Below, one piece after another: positions 17,608 through 26,643 of a stretch of 47,748 bases of DNA. Source of the stretch: Bacteroidota bacterium (GTDB lineage Bacteria; Bacteroidota; Ignavibacteria; Palsa-1295); NCBI GenBank assembly GCA_021324735.1, contig JAJPIO010000010.1:1-47748 (forward strand). The letters run 5' to 3'. Under the pieces are notes generated by a model. The model did no database searches. It was not told where the DNA came from and was given only the letters and a program-made list of their open reading frames with translations. Made by a program: the position numbers and the translations under genes. Numbering within the stretch: the stretch's first letter is position 1; every line of letters begins with the position of its first letter.

Positions 17608-17815
17608 TCGTTAGTTACCGGGCGATTACGATCGTTCAAGGAGTTAACGCAGCCGTAACAGGTCAAATTTCGAGAAAATTGCGACATGCGCTATCCTTTG
17701 GGTCATTTCTAAATCCCTTACATGAATGGGGAAGTATTTGCTGAAATGAGGCGTTAATCGGTGAATTCTCGAAACAGAAACTCCCGGACGCCCGTATTCC
17801 GGCCCAACTGATTAC

Positions 17816-19273
17816 ATGGCAACATCCATCGCGCAAGCCCCGGCTACAGCAGCAAGCGAAGTGCATTCGACGAACGGTCAGTTACCACTCACTGGTCTTG
17901 CCGGAGCCCTTGAATCCAAACTTCGTACGAAGACAGCCAAGATCGGCGTTGTAGGTTTGGGATATGTCGGCCTTCCGCTCGCGATTGAATTCGCGAAAAA
18001 TGGATTTGAGACGCGAGGTATCGATCTCGATCGAACCAAGATCGATCTCCTGAAGAAAGGCGAAAACTACATTCAGGATATTTCGAATGATGTCGTTCGT
18101 GAGTGTGTGAAGAAGGGCTCGTTCACAGCGCAGAATGATTATCACAATGCCGGCGACCTCGATGTTATATACATCTGCGTTCCGACGCCTTTCACGACCA
18201 ATAAGGATCCCGATATTAGTTACATCACGGGTTCTGCGGAGATGCTGGTGAAGGAATTGCGGGATGGCCAGCTTATCATTCTCAAATCGACGACATTCCC
18301 GAATACAACAGAAGGAGTGGTCCAGCCGCTTTTAGAATCGACCGGTAAAAAGGTCGGTGAAGACTTCTTTCTTGCATTTAGTCCGGAGCGTATAGATCCG
18401 GGTAATCAAAAGTGGACGACATCGAATACACCGATCGTAGTGGGAGGTGTTACTTCAGCATGTACCCGCTTAGCGGTGCTTGCAAATGAGCAGATCATTT
18501 CGAAGGTCGTCGCTGTCAGCTCGCCGAAGGTGGCGGAGATGGAAAAGCTGCTCGAGAATATTTTCCGCTCGGTAAACATTGCGTTGGTTAATGAGCTTGC
18601 GAAGCTTTGTGACCGAATGGGTGGCATTAATATGTGGGAAGTCGTCGAAGCAGCCGCTACGAAGCCCTTCGGTTTTATGCCATTTTACCCCGGACCAGGT
18701 ATCGGCGGTCACTGTATTCTTATTGACCCCTTTTATCTTTCCTGGCAAGCCCGCGCATACGATTTTGAGACGAACTTCATTACGCTTGCTGCAGAGACGA
18801 ATGAGTCCATGCCATTTTATGTCAAGGACCTTGTCTTTAAAGCTGTTGCGGAGCTTCCCATTCGTCTTCGCGACGCAAAGATCTTGATGGTTGGCGTAGC
18901 CTTTAAGCGTGATGTGGATGATACACGTCATTCGCCAGCGATTCGCATTATGGAGCTTCTTATCGATGACGGGGCGACCAATATTGAGTTTACCGATCCG
19001 TTTGTCGAGCATCTTTGGGTGAAAGGCCGTGATTTTGCCTCAAAACCGTTTAACGCTCAAACATTGCAAGAGGCGGATATCGTGATCATCACGACGGATC
19101 ATTCACAATATGATTATGATTTCCTCGTGCGTAATGCAAAACATGTGATCGATACCAGGAATGCGACATCCAAAGTAAGTGATCCATCACTTTGTGATAA
19201 GATCGTTTTACTCGGCTCTGGTGCTCGTCATGGGCGTCCGCAATCCGTTACTTCAAAAAAAGCAAACGTCTGA
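17816..19273 (+). CDS. UDP-N-acetyl-hexosamine 6-dehydrogenase (WbpA/WecC-type)
   Basis: The protein has 485 residues. The Rossmann nucleotide-binding motif KIGVVGLGYVGLPLA is at ~43-57, the substrate region CVPTPFTTNKDPDISYI at ~121, and the catalytic Cys300 in GPGIGGHCILIDPFYLSW. These fit UDP-glucose/GDP-mannose dehydrogenases acting on N-acetyl sugars, oxidising C6 to the uronic acid with two NAD. The PTPxxxxKxPD and GGHC-DPFYLxW text is closest to WbpA-type UDP-GlcNAc dehydrogenases, but WecC (UDP-ManNAc) cannot be excluded by eye. It has an unusual ~35-residue Ala/Thr-rich N-terminal extension before the Rossmann fold. It is the first gene of the polysaccharide locus and is followed after 3 bases by a UDP-GlcNAc 2-epimerase, so the two likely make an N-acetyl-uronic acid precursor. 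Confidence 0.9.
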   Translation: MATSIAQAPATAASEVHSTNGQLPLTGLAGALESKLRTKTAKIGVVGLGYVGLPLAIEFAKNGFETRGIDLDRTKIDLLKKGENYIQDISNDVVRECVKKGSFTAQNDYHNAGDLDVIYICVPTPFTTNKDPDISYITGSAEMLVKELRDGQLIILKSTTFPNTTEGVVQPLLESTGKKVGEDFFLAFSPERIDPGNQKWTTSNTPIVVGGVTSACTRLAVLANEQIISKVVAVSSPKVAEMEKLLENIFRSVNIALVNELAKLCDRMGGINMWEVVEAAATKPFGFMPFYPGPGIGGHCILIDPFYLSWQARAYDFETNFITLAAETNESMPFYVKDLVFKAVAELPIRLRDAKILMVGVAFKRDVDDTRHSPAIRIMELLIDDGATNIEFTDPFVEHLWVKGRDFASKPFNAQTLQEADIVIITTDHSQYDYDFLVRNAKHVIDTRNATSKVSDPSLCDKIVLLGSGARHGRPQSVTSKKANV

Positions 19274-19276
19274 CGA

Positions 19277-20416
19277 TTGAATACGAAGAAGCTGTTATTC
19301 GTCGTTGGTGCTCGTCCGAATTTTATGAAGGTCGCGCCGGTGCTGGAAGCGGTGCGCGCACTGCCTTCGAAGAAGTTCTCGACCATTCTCGTCCATACTG
19401 GTCAACATTACGATGCCAACATGTCGGATGTGTTTTTCAACGATCTCGAAATGCCGCAACCCGATCGCTTCCTGGGTGTCGGCTCCGGTTCGCATGCCGA
19501 ACAGACCGCCAAGGTGATGATCGAGATGGAGAAATTGCTGGCAGAAGAAAACCCAGATCTTGTGCTTGTAGCCGGGGATGTTAACTCCACTCTTGCAACG
19601 GCGCTTGTTGCAGCCAAAGCTGGAATAAAGTTGGCGCACATCGAATCCGGACTTCGCTCGTTCGATCGCGCGATGCCAGAAGAGATCAATCGTATTGTTG
19701 CCGACGAATTTTCAGATTACTGTTTTGTGACGGAGCCAAGCGGATATAAAAACCTGGCTCATGAAGGTATCGAGGGAAATAGAGTTTTCATGGTGGGAAA
19801 TACCATGATCGATTCCGTCGTAAAATATCTTCCACGCGCGAACGATCGTTTTAAGACATTAAGTAAGTCTCTTGCTATTGCGGATAAGCAGTATGTTCTC
19901 ATTACTCTGCATCGGCCAAGCAATGTAGATGAGAAACGAGCTATCGAAATGTTTATAGAGCTGTTCGAGCAAGTGGGCGCGTTAAATCCAGCCTTTGACT
20001 CAAAGGGTTCACGCCGGATCGTTTTCCCGATCCACCCAAGGACGAGAAAACGTTTACAGGAGTTCGGTCTTGCTAAGCGGGCCGAGCATAATTCCAGTCT
20101 TTTACTTGTCGATCCGATGGGGTATCTCGATTTTCTATCCCTTCAGGCTCATGCTGCGTTAGTACTCACCGATTCCGGTGGAATACAGGAAGAGACAACA
20201 GCACTTGGAGTACCGTGTATTACACTTCGGGAAAACACCGAGAGGCCGGTCACAGTGGAAGAGGGCACGAATGAACTGCTTGGCTTCGATCGAACACGAA
20301 TTTTAGAGTTTGTCCGTAAGGCACTCGAAGGCAAATGGAAGCATCACCAAATTCCCGCCCTTTGGGATGGACACGCAGCACAACGAATTGCAACAATATT
20401 AGAATCATCACTTTGA
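19277..20416 (+). CDS. wecB: UDP-N-acetylglucosamine 2-epimerase (non-hydrolysing)
   Basis: The protein has 379 residues from a TTG start only 3 bases after the dehydrogenase stop. Family motifs are VGARPNFMKVAPV, HTGQHYDANMSD, GDVNSTLATAL, HIESGLRSFDRAMPEEINR and DSGGIQEETTALGVPC. The enzyme interconverts UDP-GlcNAc and UDP-ManNAc, or the corresponding diacetamido-uronic acid in WbpI-type members. MPEEINR-type text is found in both groups, so the exact substrate is open. The stop codon overlaps the start of the Wza-like gene (TTGA, 4-base overlap). With the upstream dehydrogenase and the later DegT aminotransferase it likely provides an amino-uronic sugar for the repeat unit. Confidence 0.92.
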   Translation: MNTKKLLFVVGARPNFMKVAPVLEAVRALPSKKFSTILVHTGQHYDANMSDVFFNDLEMPQPDRFLGVGSGSHAEQTAKVMIEMEKLLAEENPDLVLVAGDVNSTLATALVAAKAGIKLAHIESGLRSFDRAMPEEINRIVADEFSDYCFVTEPSGYKNLAHEGIEGNRVFMVGNTMIDSVVKYLPRANDRFKTLSKSLAIADKQYVLITLHRPSNVDEKRAIEMFIELFEQVGALNPAFDSKGSRRIVFPIHPRTRKRLQEFGLAKRAEHNSSLLLVDPMGYLDFLSLQAHAALVLTDSGGIQEETTALGVPCITLRENTERPVTVEEGTNELLGFDRTRILEFVRKALEGKWKHHQIPALWDGHAAQRIATILESSL

Positions 20417-22155
20417 ACAGGATCGTCAAATACTCTTCGATCGCCGGAGTCTTTCTTTTCTTGCTTGCTCGGTCGAGCCAGGCACAGTTAACATCTCCGC
20501 TTAGCGCGGGATCTTCCATCCCCAAGATGACGGCGGATAAAACGATGACCCCGCCTACATCGGTAGAAGCGCAGGCATTCCAAAGTGGGATCGACCCCAA
20601 CGAATATCACATGGGGCCAGGCGATATTTTGCAGTGCCGCTTTTGGACGAGCGGTGATGCTTATTATCCGGTCGTTTCGAGCGATCAATCACTCGTCGTG
20701 CCGTTGCTCGGCTCCTTCGATGTTCGAGGGAAGACCCTGGATGCAGTTAGGCAAGAAATATTGCAAAAAGCAAGTGAGTCGTTTGCGAAAAGTAAGGTTA
20801 GTGAGCCGGTATCAATTACCTTGTACCAGCCGCGAAAGGTCTATGTTAAAGTACAGGGGGATGTATTAACACCCGGTGCGTATGTTCTTTCGGCCGCAAC
20901 TCGAGCTGATATTGTCGTTGATTTGGCTAATCATAAGAATACAGAAGCTACGACGCCCCCGGATTTTCAAGCTCAGCAGCGGTATCTCGATGAGCAGCGG
21001 CAAAGCAAGCAACTGCAGTCGATTTTTGGTAATCGAGATGTCATAACCGCGAGTCAGCGATATATTCAAGTGTCCCATAATGATGGTACAACCGACCGAG
21101 TTGACATTGTACGATATAATGCACTCCACGACCCTAAGTCATCACCGCCACTGCGCGAAGGGGATGTAATCGATGTTCCATTTCGCGATGTTACGGCTGG
21201 TGTTCTTGGCGTCTATGGCGCAGTCCGTTCGCCAGGTGATTTCGAATTTGTTCAAGGTGATTCGCTCTCCTCTGCCATTAAATATGCTTTTGGACCAACA
21301 GCACAAGCGGATTTAGCGCACGTGGAAATTAGTCGATCGAATGGTAACGGGGAAGTTCAGACCAAAGTATACAATGTAGAGGCGATTCTATCCCATAGTG
21401 CTCCCGATGTTCCCCTGCAGCGAGGCGATATCATCAACGTGCCTGGTAAGCATGAGAGCATGCATTCCGCTGTTGTTGCGGTTCGGGGAGAAGTGGAGAT
21501 GCCCGGCGTTTATCCGATCCGGGAGGGCGAGACTCATATTGCCGATGTTGTTAAAGAGGCAGGGGGGCTTACACCGTATGCATATCCCAAAGGAAGCCGC
21601 GTTCTTCGCCATGGCCCCAACAGCCTGCTTATGGCCGGCACAACGAATGATATTCAACGAGTTTCGAGATTAGCTAATATGACCGTCGAGGATACGGCAA
21701 GCTTTGCTCGGCAATTAGCAATGCGAGAGCCTGATATCGCTGTCGATCTCGATCGAGTTCTGACTCAGGGGGATAAATCAGCGGACGTTACTCTTGCTGA
21801 TGGTGACGAGATCATCATCCAACGTCGCCCAACTACGGTCTATGTTTCCGGTTTTGTAAATCGAAGCGGATACGTTTCCTATCAGGAGGGAGCGCCGCTC
21901 CGTTATTACATCGCACAAGCGGGCGGATACGCTCCTGGTGCTGTTAAGTCCGAAACGGTAGTTATTAAAGCTGGAACGAAGGCATGGTCCGATCCAAGTG
22001 ATACACGGATAGATGCCGGTGACGAAATCTTCGTCCCGAAAGAACCGGATATCCCACTTGACGTTAAGCGGAACGAGATTACTTCGTATGCAACGCTCGC
22101 GCTTGCGATCGCCAGCTTTGCTCTCACGTTATATAATACATTCCACAAGCCGTAA
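20413..22155 (+). CDS. Wza-like polysaccharide export protein (SLBB domains)
   Basis: The protein has 580 residues from TTG 20413, overlapping the epimerase stop by 4 bases. An upstream in-frame ATG at 20335 lies inside wecB and would hide the signal peptide. The signal peptide IAGVFLFLLARSSQA is followed by a polysaccharide export (Poly_export) domain (YHMGPGDILQCRFWTSG; VVPLLGSFDVRGKTL). Several SLBB-type repeats then follow (VKVQGDVLTPGAYVL, GVYGAVRSPGDFEF, VAVRGEVEMPGVYPI, VYVSGFVNRSGYVSY), and a C-terminal membrane helix near ATLALAIASFALTLY. These proteins form the outer-membrane/periplasmic export channel in Wzy-dependent systems. There is no lipobox Cys at the signal peptide end, unlike E. 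coli Wza. Wzi and Wzz follow directly. Confidence 0.9.
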   Translation: MNRIVKYSSIAGVFLFLLARSSQAQLTSPLSAGSSIPKMTADKTMTPPTSVEAQAFQSGIDPNEYHMGPGDILQCRFWTSGDAYYPVVSSDQSLVVPLLGSFDVRGKTLDAVRQEILQKASESFAKSKVSEPVSITLYQPRKVYVKVQGDVLTPGAYVLSAATRADIVVDLANHKNTEATTPPDFQAQQRYLDEQRQSKQLQSIFGNRDVITASQRYIQVSHNDGTTDRVDIVRYNALHDPKSSPPLREGDVIDVPFRDVTAGVLGVYGAVRSPGDFEFVQGDSLSSAIKYAFGPTAQADLAHVEISRSNGNGEVQTKVYNVEAILSHSAPDVPLQRGDIINVPGKHESMHSAVVAVRGEVEMPGVYPIREGETHIADVVKEAGGLTPYAYPKGSRVLRHGPNSLLMAGTTNDIQRVSRLANMTVEDTASFARQLAMREPDIAVDLDRVLTQGDKSADVTLADGDEIIIQRRPTTVYVSGFVNRSGYVSYQEGAPLRYYIAQAGGYAPGAVKSETVVIKAGTKAWSDPSDTRIDAGDEIFVPKEPDIPLDVKRNEITSYATLALAIASFALTLYNTFHKP

Positions 22156-23892
22156 ATGAAAAATTACGGCCACGTTTTCTTGGTTGGTGGGATTCTCGCG
22201 TTCCTCGCTGTCCGCCCAATCCCCACTTTAGCGCAAACGCTAACTTCGCGCCCTCACATTGGCGTAGAGCAGGTGCCGCTTGATGATGAGATCTATTCGT
22301 TCTTACGTCATCTTTCCGTTCAAGGTCTTATTGAAGGCTATTCCGAGGCGCAGCTTCCGTATTCGGAATTCGAAATCGCAGAATTCTTGAGGCAAGTTAA
22401 ACCAATCGATCTCTCCAATTCTGAAGAAGGACTGCTTCGGAAGTATCTTCGAACATTCGCCCATGAGCCGCGGGAAGCGGTAACGGTCTTTCCGGCACAC
22501 GACGCAGAGCCATTTTTTACTGGTGGTGTTTTCACTGATAAAGATAAATACATCTATCAGTGGTTTGATGACTCTACGAACTCGGATCTGTTCGTCCACG
22601 GTGTTGGAAGTTTAGAATATCGACACAAAACCTCTGATGGCTCGGTGGTGCTGGGGACTATCGGTGGCCGATTCGCTGGCACATTAAACGGTCATGTCGG
22701 ATATTTTCTTCAAACGACCAATGGTGAGCGATTCGGAGATTCGGCGTTGGCATTAGAGGATCCTCTCCTTGCAAAAAATCGTAATCTTTCTCTTTTTACC
22801 CACCAGTTTTACGATTATACTTCAGCCGAGTTAACATATAACAGTGATTGGTTTACAGGGAAGATTGCTCGTGAAGCCGTTGCTATCGGTGGTGGTTATC
22901 AGGATAATATCATTCTTTCCTCGAAGGTCCCAAATTACGACTTTATAAGCTTGGGTGCTCATGTCGGTGCTGTACGATATAAAGCGATGTTCGCGTCCCT
23001 GGTTGCCGATACCTCATTCGGAACCGACTACCCCGTAAAGTATATGACCATTCATGACCTGGATTTTTTTCTTGGTCATGACTTTGAGTTAGGCTTTAGC
23101 GATATTATGGTGTTCAATAAACGTGTTGAACTCGGTTTCTTAAATCCATTTTCGTTTCTCGACGTCGTAAAGCATGGTCTTGATGACAATGACGAAGATA
23201 ATTCGTTAATGGGTGCACACACGCGATGGCGCGTTACGCCCGGGTTCGAATTAAGAGGTGAAATGCTTTTGGACGATATTCTTGCCAGTGGAATTGGTAA
23301 GGGTTGGTGGGGTAATAAGTGGGCATGGCAGTTGGGCGGAATGTGGGCTGGAGCGTTCGGTATTCGCGATCTCGATTGGGCTGCCGAATGGATGCACATT
23401 GAACCGTATGTATACACGCACTGGAACACGGATATTGATCGCTATACTACTTCGCAATCTGTTCTTGGTGCGCAAATCGGGCCGAACGCGCTGAGCTATT
23501 GGTCGCAGCTACGATGGACGCCGACATCGAAATGGACGATCGATCTGGAAGGACAGTTGGTCGAAAAAGGCGAGAATATTTATGACACAACAGGTCAGCT
23601 CGTTTTTAATGCTGGTGGCGATTACAATGTCAGTCTCGGAAATCAGGGGACAGAGAGTAACACACATTTTCTGACAGGACGTCGCGTCAATATTACTACC
23701 GTTAGTCTTACACTGGAATATGAACCGTGGCGTGATATTGTGCTCTTCGCTCGCGGAACAAAGAAGAGTGTCGATTACTTAAGTGAAGCTCCTCAGACAC
23801 CAGGAGTCGATCTTAGCGGCGTAGCAGTTTCTACAGCGCCGCGAGAATTCCCAGGGACACTTATTGCAATTGGCGCGCGAGCGCTATTCTAA
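22156..23892 (+). CDS. Capsule assembly Wzi-family outer-membrane protein
   Basis: The protein has 578 residues and starts at the base after the Wza-like stop (TAAATG). The signal peptide VFLVGGILAFLAVRPIPTLA is followed by an N-terminal helical segment (VPLDDEIYSFLRHLSVQGLI ... PYSEFEIAEFL) typical of Bacteroidota Wzi-family proteins. A long alternating beta-strand region rich in aromatic residues follows (YIQWFD-, HLTGRRVN-, LTLEYEPWRDIVLFARG-type strands), consistent with a beta-barrel. The protein ends ... IAIGARALF with a terminal Phe, as usual for outer-membrane barrels. Wzi helps anchor or organise capsule at the cell surface. The position between Wza-like and Wzz genes supports this role. 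Sequence similarity to E. coli Wzi cannot be measured here. Confidence 0.82.
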   Translation: MKNYGHVFLVGGILAFLAVRPIPTLAQTLTSRPHIGVEQVPLDDEIYSFLRHLSVQGLIEGYSEAQLPYSEFEIAEFLRQVKPIDLSNSEEGLLRKYLRTFAHEPREAVTVFPAHDAEPFFTGGVFTDKDKYIYQWFDDSTNSDLFVHGVGSLEYRHKTSDGSVVLGTIGGRFAGTLNGHVGYFLQTTNGERFGDSALALEDPLLAKNRNLSLFTHQFYDYTSAELTYNSDWFTGKIAREAVAIGGGYQDNIILSSKVPNYDFISLGAHVGAVRYKAMFASLVADTSFGTDYPVKYMTIHDLDFFLGHDFELGFSDIMVFNKRVELGFLNPFSFLDVVKHGLDDNDEDNSLMGAHTRWRVTPGFELRGEMLLDDILASGIGKGWWGNKWAWQLGGMWAGAFGIRDLDWAAEWMHIEPYVYTHWNTDIDRYTTSQSVLGAQIGPNALSYWSQLRWTPTSKWTIDLEGQLVEKGENIYDTTGQLVFNAGGDYNVSLGNQGTESNTHFLTGRRVNITTVSLTLEYEPWRDIVLFARGTKKSVDYLSEAPQTPGVDLSGVAVSTAPREFPGTLIAIGARALF

Positions 23893-23910
23893 TTAATAGC
23901 TTTTATATAG

Positions 23911-25149
23911 ATGGATACTAATCCTTCTCAAATCTCAACGTCAGTTCCACCGGATGCTGTCGCAGCAGGTGGAGTGCCGCCGGCTTCAACACTGCCTCCA
24001 CTAACGCCAGCGCGCAAAGCGTGGGTGGAAAGCATAACGATTCTGCTACTTCATAAAAAGCTAATTCTAGGTGTTTCCCTCGCTGTCACAGCGATCGTGG
24101 GAGTGTATGCATTTACAATGATGCCCAATTATTATAAGGCCCGAGCGGTAGTCTTGCCTGCGCGACATGCTGGAGGTGCCTTGGATAATGTGACGTCAGG
24201 GCTTGCTTCCAGTCTTAAGGATCTTGGTATTAGTAAGCTACATGGAGGGGAAGATAGTTATAGCCCACTTTCTCTCTTGCGGAGTCGAGAATTAATGGGA
24301 AAATTAATTAAGCAGTTTAATTTTCAGAAAGTATACGAGGACAAGACTTTCGAAGATGCGATTGATGATTTTGCTACTAATCTCGATGGTGAATTAAGCG
24401 AAGAAGGAAATTTTATTATTTCCTTTGAGGATACCAGCGCGACTCGTGCTGCAGCCGTTACAAACGCCGCAGTTCAAGAGTTGAACAATGTAAACAGTCG
24501 GCTGGCGAAAGACGAGGCTGAGCATAATATTAGTTATGTCGAGGCTCGATACAAGCAGAATGAATCTGATCTCGATTCGATCGAAACGGCACTCTCCGTC
24601 TTCCAGAAGAAGTATGGAGTTTTTGCGCTAACTGAGCAAGCTAAAGCAGAATTAACTGCTGTCGCGGGGCTTGAAGAGCAAAAGAATATGGCAGAAATTC
24701 AACTCCGAAACGCTGAACTTATGTATGGTTCCAATGCCGGAGAGGTTGCCGCGTATAAAAATACGATAGCCGAACTTTCGTCCCGATTAGACCAAATGAA
24801 GTCGGGTATGGATGAAAAGGCTAGCTCCTTCGTGCCTACGAACGTTATGCCGGATGTTGCACTCGATTATCTGCGACTGACACGCGACTTCGAGATTCAA
24901 AGCAAATTGAAAGCCTTCATTCTTCCCGCATACGAACAAGCCAAGCTCGATCAAGAAAAAGACCTTTATGGCTTTGTGACGCTGGATAGCGCAACTGTTC
25001 CGGTTAAAAAATCGAGACCGCATAGGTCAATACTCTTATTAGGGGTTCTTTTCGGTAGTTTTATGCTTACTTCGATTATAGTAATTTTAACCTCTCAAAT
25101 GAACAAGCTTCGCACGCAATTCTATGTTGATCAGAAGATCATTAATTGA
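23911..25149 (+). CDS. Wzz-type chain-length determinant/co-polymerase
   Basis: The protein has 412 residues. A Pro-rich cytoplasmic N-terminus precedes TM1 (~49-71, KLILGVSLAVTAIVGVYAF) and the Wzz domain (PNYYKARAVVLPARHAGG ... SPLSLLRSRELMGKLI). A long periplasmic coiled-coil follows (DEAEHNISYVEARYKQNE, LEEQKNMAEIQLRNAEL), then a PVKKSRPHRS segment before TM2 (~375-397). This is the polysaccharide co-polymerase architecture that sets chain length. No C-terminal BY-kinase (Walker A/B and Tyr cluster) is fused, and no separate kinase gene is present in this window. The stop overlaps a TTG start of the next gene, so polymerase and co-polymerase are likely co-translated. Confidence 0.88.
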   Translation: MDTNPSQISTSVPPDAVAAGGVPPASTLPPLTPARKAWVESITILLLHKKLILGVSLAVTAIVGVYAFTMMPNYYKARAVVLPARHAGGALDNVTSGLASSLKDLGISKLHGGEDSYSPLSLLRSRELMGKLIKQFNFQKVYEDKTFEDAIDDFATNLDGELSEEGNFIISFEDTSATRAAAVTNAAVQELNNVNSRLAKDEAEHNISYVEARYKQNESDLDSIETALSVFQKKYGVFALTEQAKAELTAVAGLEEQKNMAEIQLRNAELMYGSNAGEVAAYKNTIAELSSRLDQMKSGMDEKASSFVPTNVMPDVALDYLRLTRDFEIQSKLKAFILPAYEQAKLDQEKDLYGFVTLDSATVPVKKSRPHRSILLLGVLFGSFMLTSIIVILTSQMNKLRTQFYVDQKIIN

Positions 25150-26633
25150 TAGATATGGCATTCGGTCCTTTTTCATATAAAGTTTTTTCTTCCTCCGAAG
25201 CAAATTTATCCTCTCTTGTTATTTCTCCTAAGCAACAGTGGATAATTGCTATTATCCTGATAGGAGTTCTGGGTGGCGGGACAATTATTTTTGGCTCGAT
25301 CATCCCGATCATTGCATTGATCGCAATTGCAATTATGAGTGTTGTCGTCATAAATCCCTTTTTATCCTTATTAGGGGTTCTCGTCGTCAATGTTTTCCTT
25401 GCAGTTCGATCCCCTGTTGCTGCTGTTACGGGAGCACCGTCTGCCATTGAGCTAATAATCGGTGTACTTCTTTCCCTAATTATAGGATATTGGTTGATTC
25501 AGCTTCGAATTTTGCAATGGAAGTCTCTTAGTACTTCGGTAGGGCAACTGCTAATCGTTTTTTTTGTAGCGTGGTCAATTATGGCGACCATAATTGGTCT
25601 CTCCCAGAATCCTACATCGTTTCAGTATTCTCTGCGAGAACTTCTTAATGTAATGCCGCTACTGTTTTTGCCGATTCTTTATGAACGATATATTCCTGCA
25701 TACTCTAGCAAGGAAAAACTGTTGTGGAAGATTATAGTGCTTTGTGGTATTGCGATTATTGTCGCTAGTATTTTACAAATACGAAGTCATCTCATTCAAG
25801 CGGTCTATCTTTATGAGGCGGGGCACAGCACTGCAGATGTAGTCTTTTGTAGTTTCTGGGTTTTATTTGTCGTATCAATAATGACGACGACTCAAAAGTT
25901 ACGTACGTTATTGATTTCGTACGGCGCGTTGGCCTTTGGTTTCATAGGAATTTTGATCTCAATGAAGAGAAGCTTGTACATATCTACCGTGATTTGTACC
26001 TTTATTGTTGTACTGCTTGGCTCGAAAGAAGAAAGACGCCGAGGTGTTTTTCGTCTTGGGATGGCTATTGTTGCAATCGTTCTGATTTTTATGCCAGTGT
26101 ATTTCTCTTCCCGTCTTACCCGACTAATGCTGGCGGCATACGTTCATCGCTTTTTAACGTCTCAGCATATTACTTCAGATCTCTCACTGCTGAACAGATA
26201 TGTTGAATATGGTTACGCTTGGAAAGCTGTTTTACACTCACCCGTGTTTGGTTACGGGTTCGGAGGGCGGTTTCGCACATTTGAGATCATTGATCGAGTT
26301 CATAAGTGGGTTGGATTTACACATAATAGCTATTTGTATATAGCTGTGAAGGCGGGCATTATTGCCTCGGTTTTATTTATTGCTGCATACTTCTCTTTTA
26401 TTATTAAAGGATTTAAGCTGTTACGCTCAAAAGGTACTTCTGTAATGGATAAAATGATATTAAGGGCATGTCTAGCAAGTCTTATCCTTTTCTTATTTTT
26501 TGCGTCAACAGAACCTGCCTTTGATTCAAAGACCGAGTTGGGATGGATTGCTCTAATGTGGGGATATTTTTTAGCTCTCGAACAGCAAAAAAAGACTAAT
26601 AAGACGAGCGAATTTTCCTTAAGTGGTAGTTAA
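25146..26633 (+). CDS. Wzy/O-antigen-ligase-type polymerase
   Basis: The protein has 495 residues from TTG 25146, whose TGA overlap with wzz mirrors other junctions in this operon; ATG 25155 (three codons later) is an equally reasonable start. About 11-12 hydrophobic segments are visible. A Wzy_C/O-antigen ligase-like region is seen (ISMKRSLYISTVICTF; SLLNRYVEYGYAWKAVLHSP; FGYGFGGRF ... WVGFTHNSYLYIAVKAG) with the large periplasmic loop expected for the family. It would polymerise the undecaprenyl-linked repeat units, or ligate chains. The DNA is visibly AT-richer than the flanking nucleotide-sugar genes. Polymerase versus ligase cannot be settled from sequence alone; the Wzz-Wzx context favours polymerase. 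Confidence 0.85.
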   Translation: MIDMAFGPFSYKVFSSSEANLSSLVISPKQQWIIAIILIGVLGGGTIIFGSIIPIIALIAIAIMSVVVINPFLSLLGVLVVNVFLAVRSPVAAVTGAPSAIELIIGVLLSLIIGYWLIQLRILQWKSLSTSVGQLLIVFFVAWSIMATIIGLSQNPTSFQYSLRELLNVMPLLFLPILYERYIPAYSSKEKLLWKIIVLCGIAIIVASILQIRSHLIQAVYLYEAGHSTADVVFCSFWVLFVVSIMTTTQKLRTLLISYGALAFGFIGILISMKRSLYISTVICTFIVVLLGSKEERRRGVFRLGMAIVAIVLIFMPVYFSSRLTRLMLAAYVHRFLTSQHITSDLSLLNRYVEYGYAWKAVLHSPVFGYGFGGRFRTFEIIDRVHKWVGFTHNSYLYIAVKAGIIASVLFIAAYFSFIIKGFKLLRSKGTSVMDKMILRACLASLILFLFFASTEPAFDSKTELGWIALMWGYFLALEQQKKTNKTSEFSLSGS

Positions 26634-26643
26634 TAGAGAGGTT

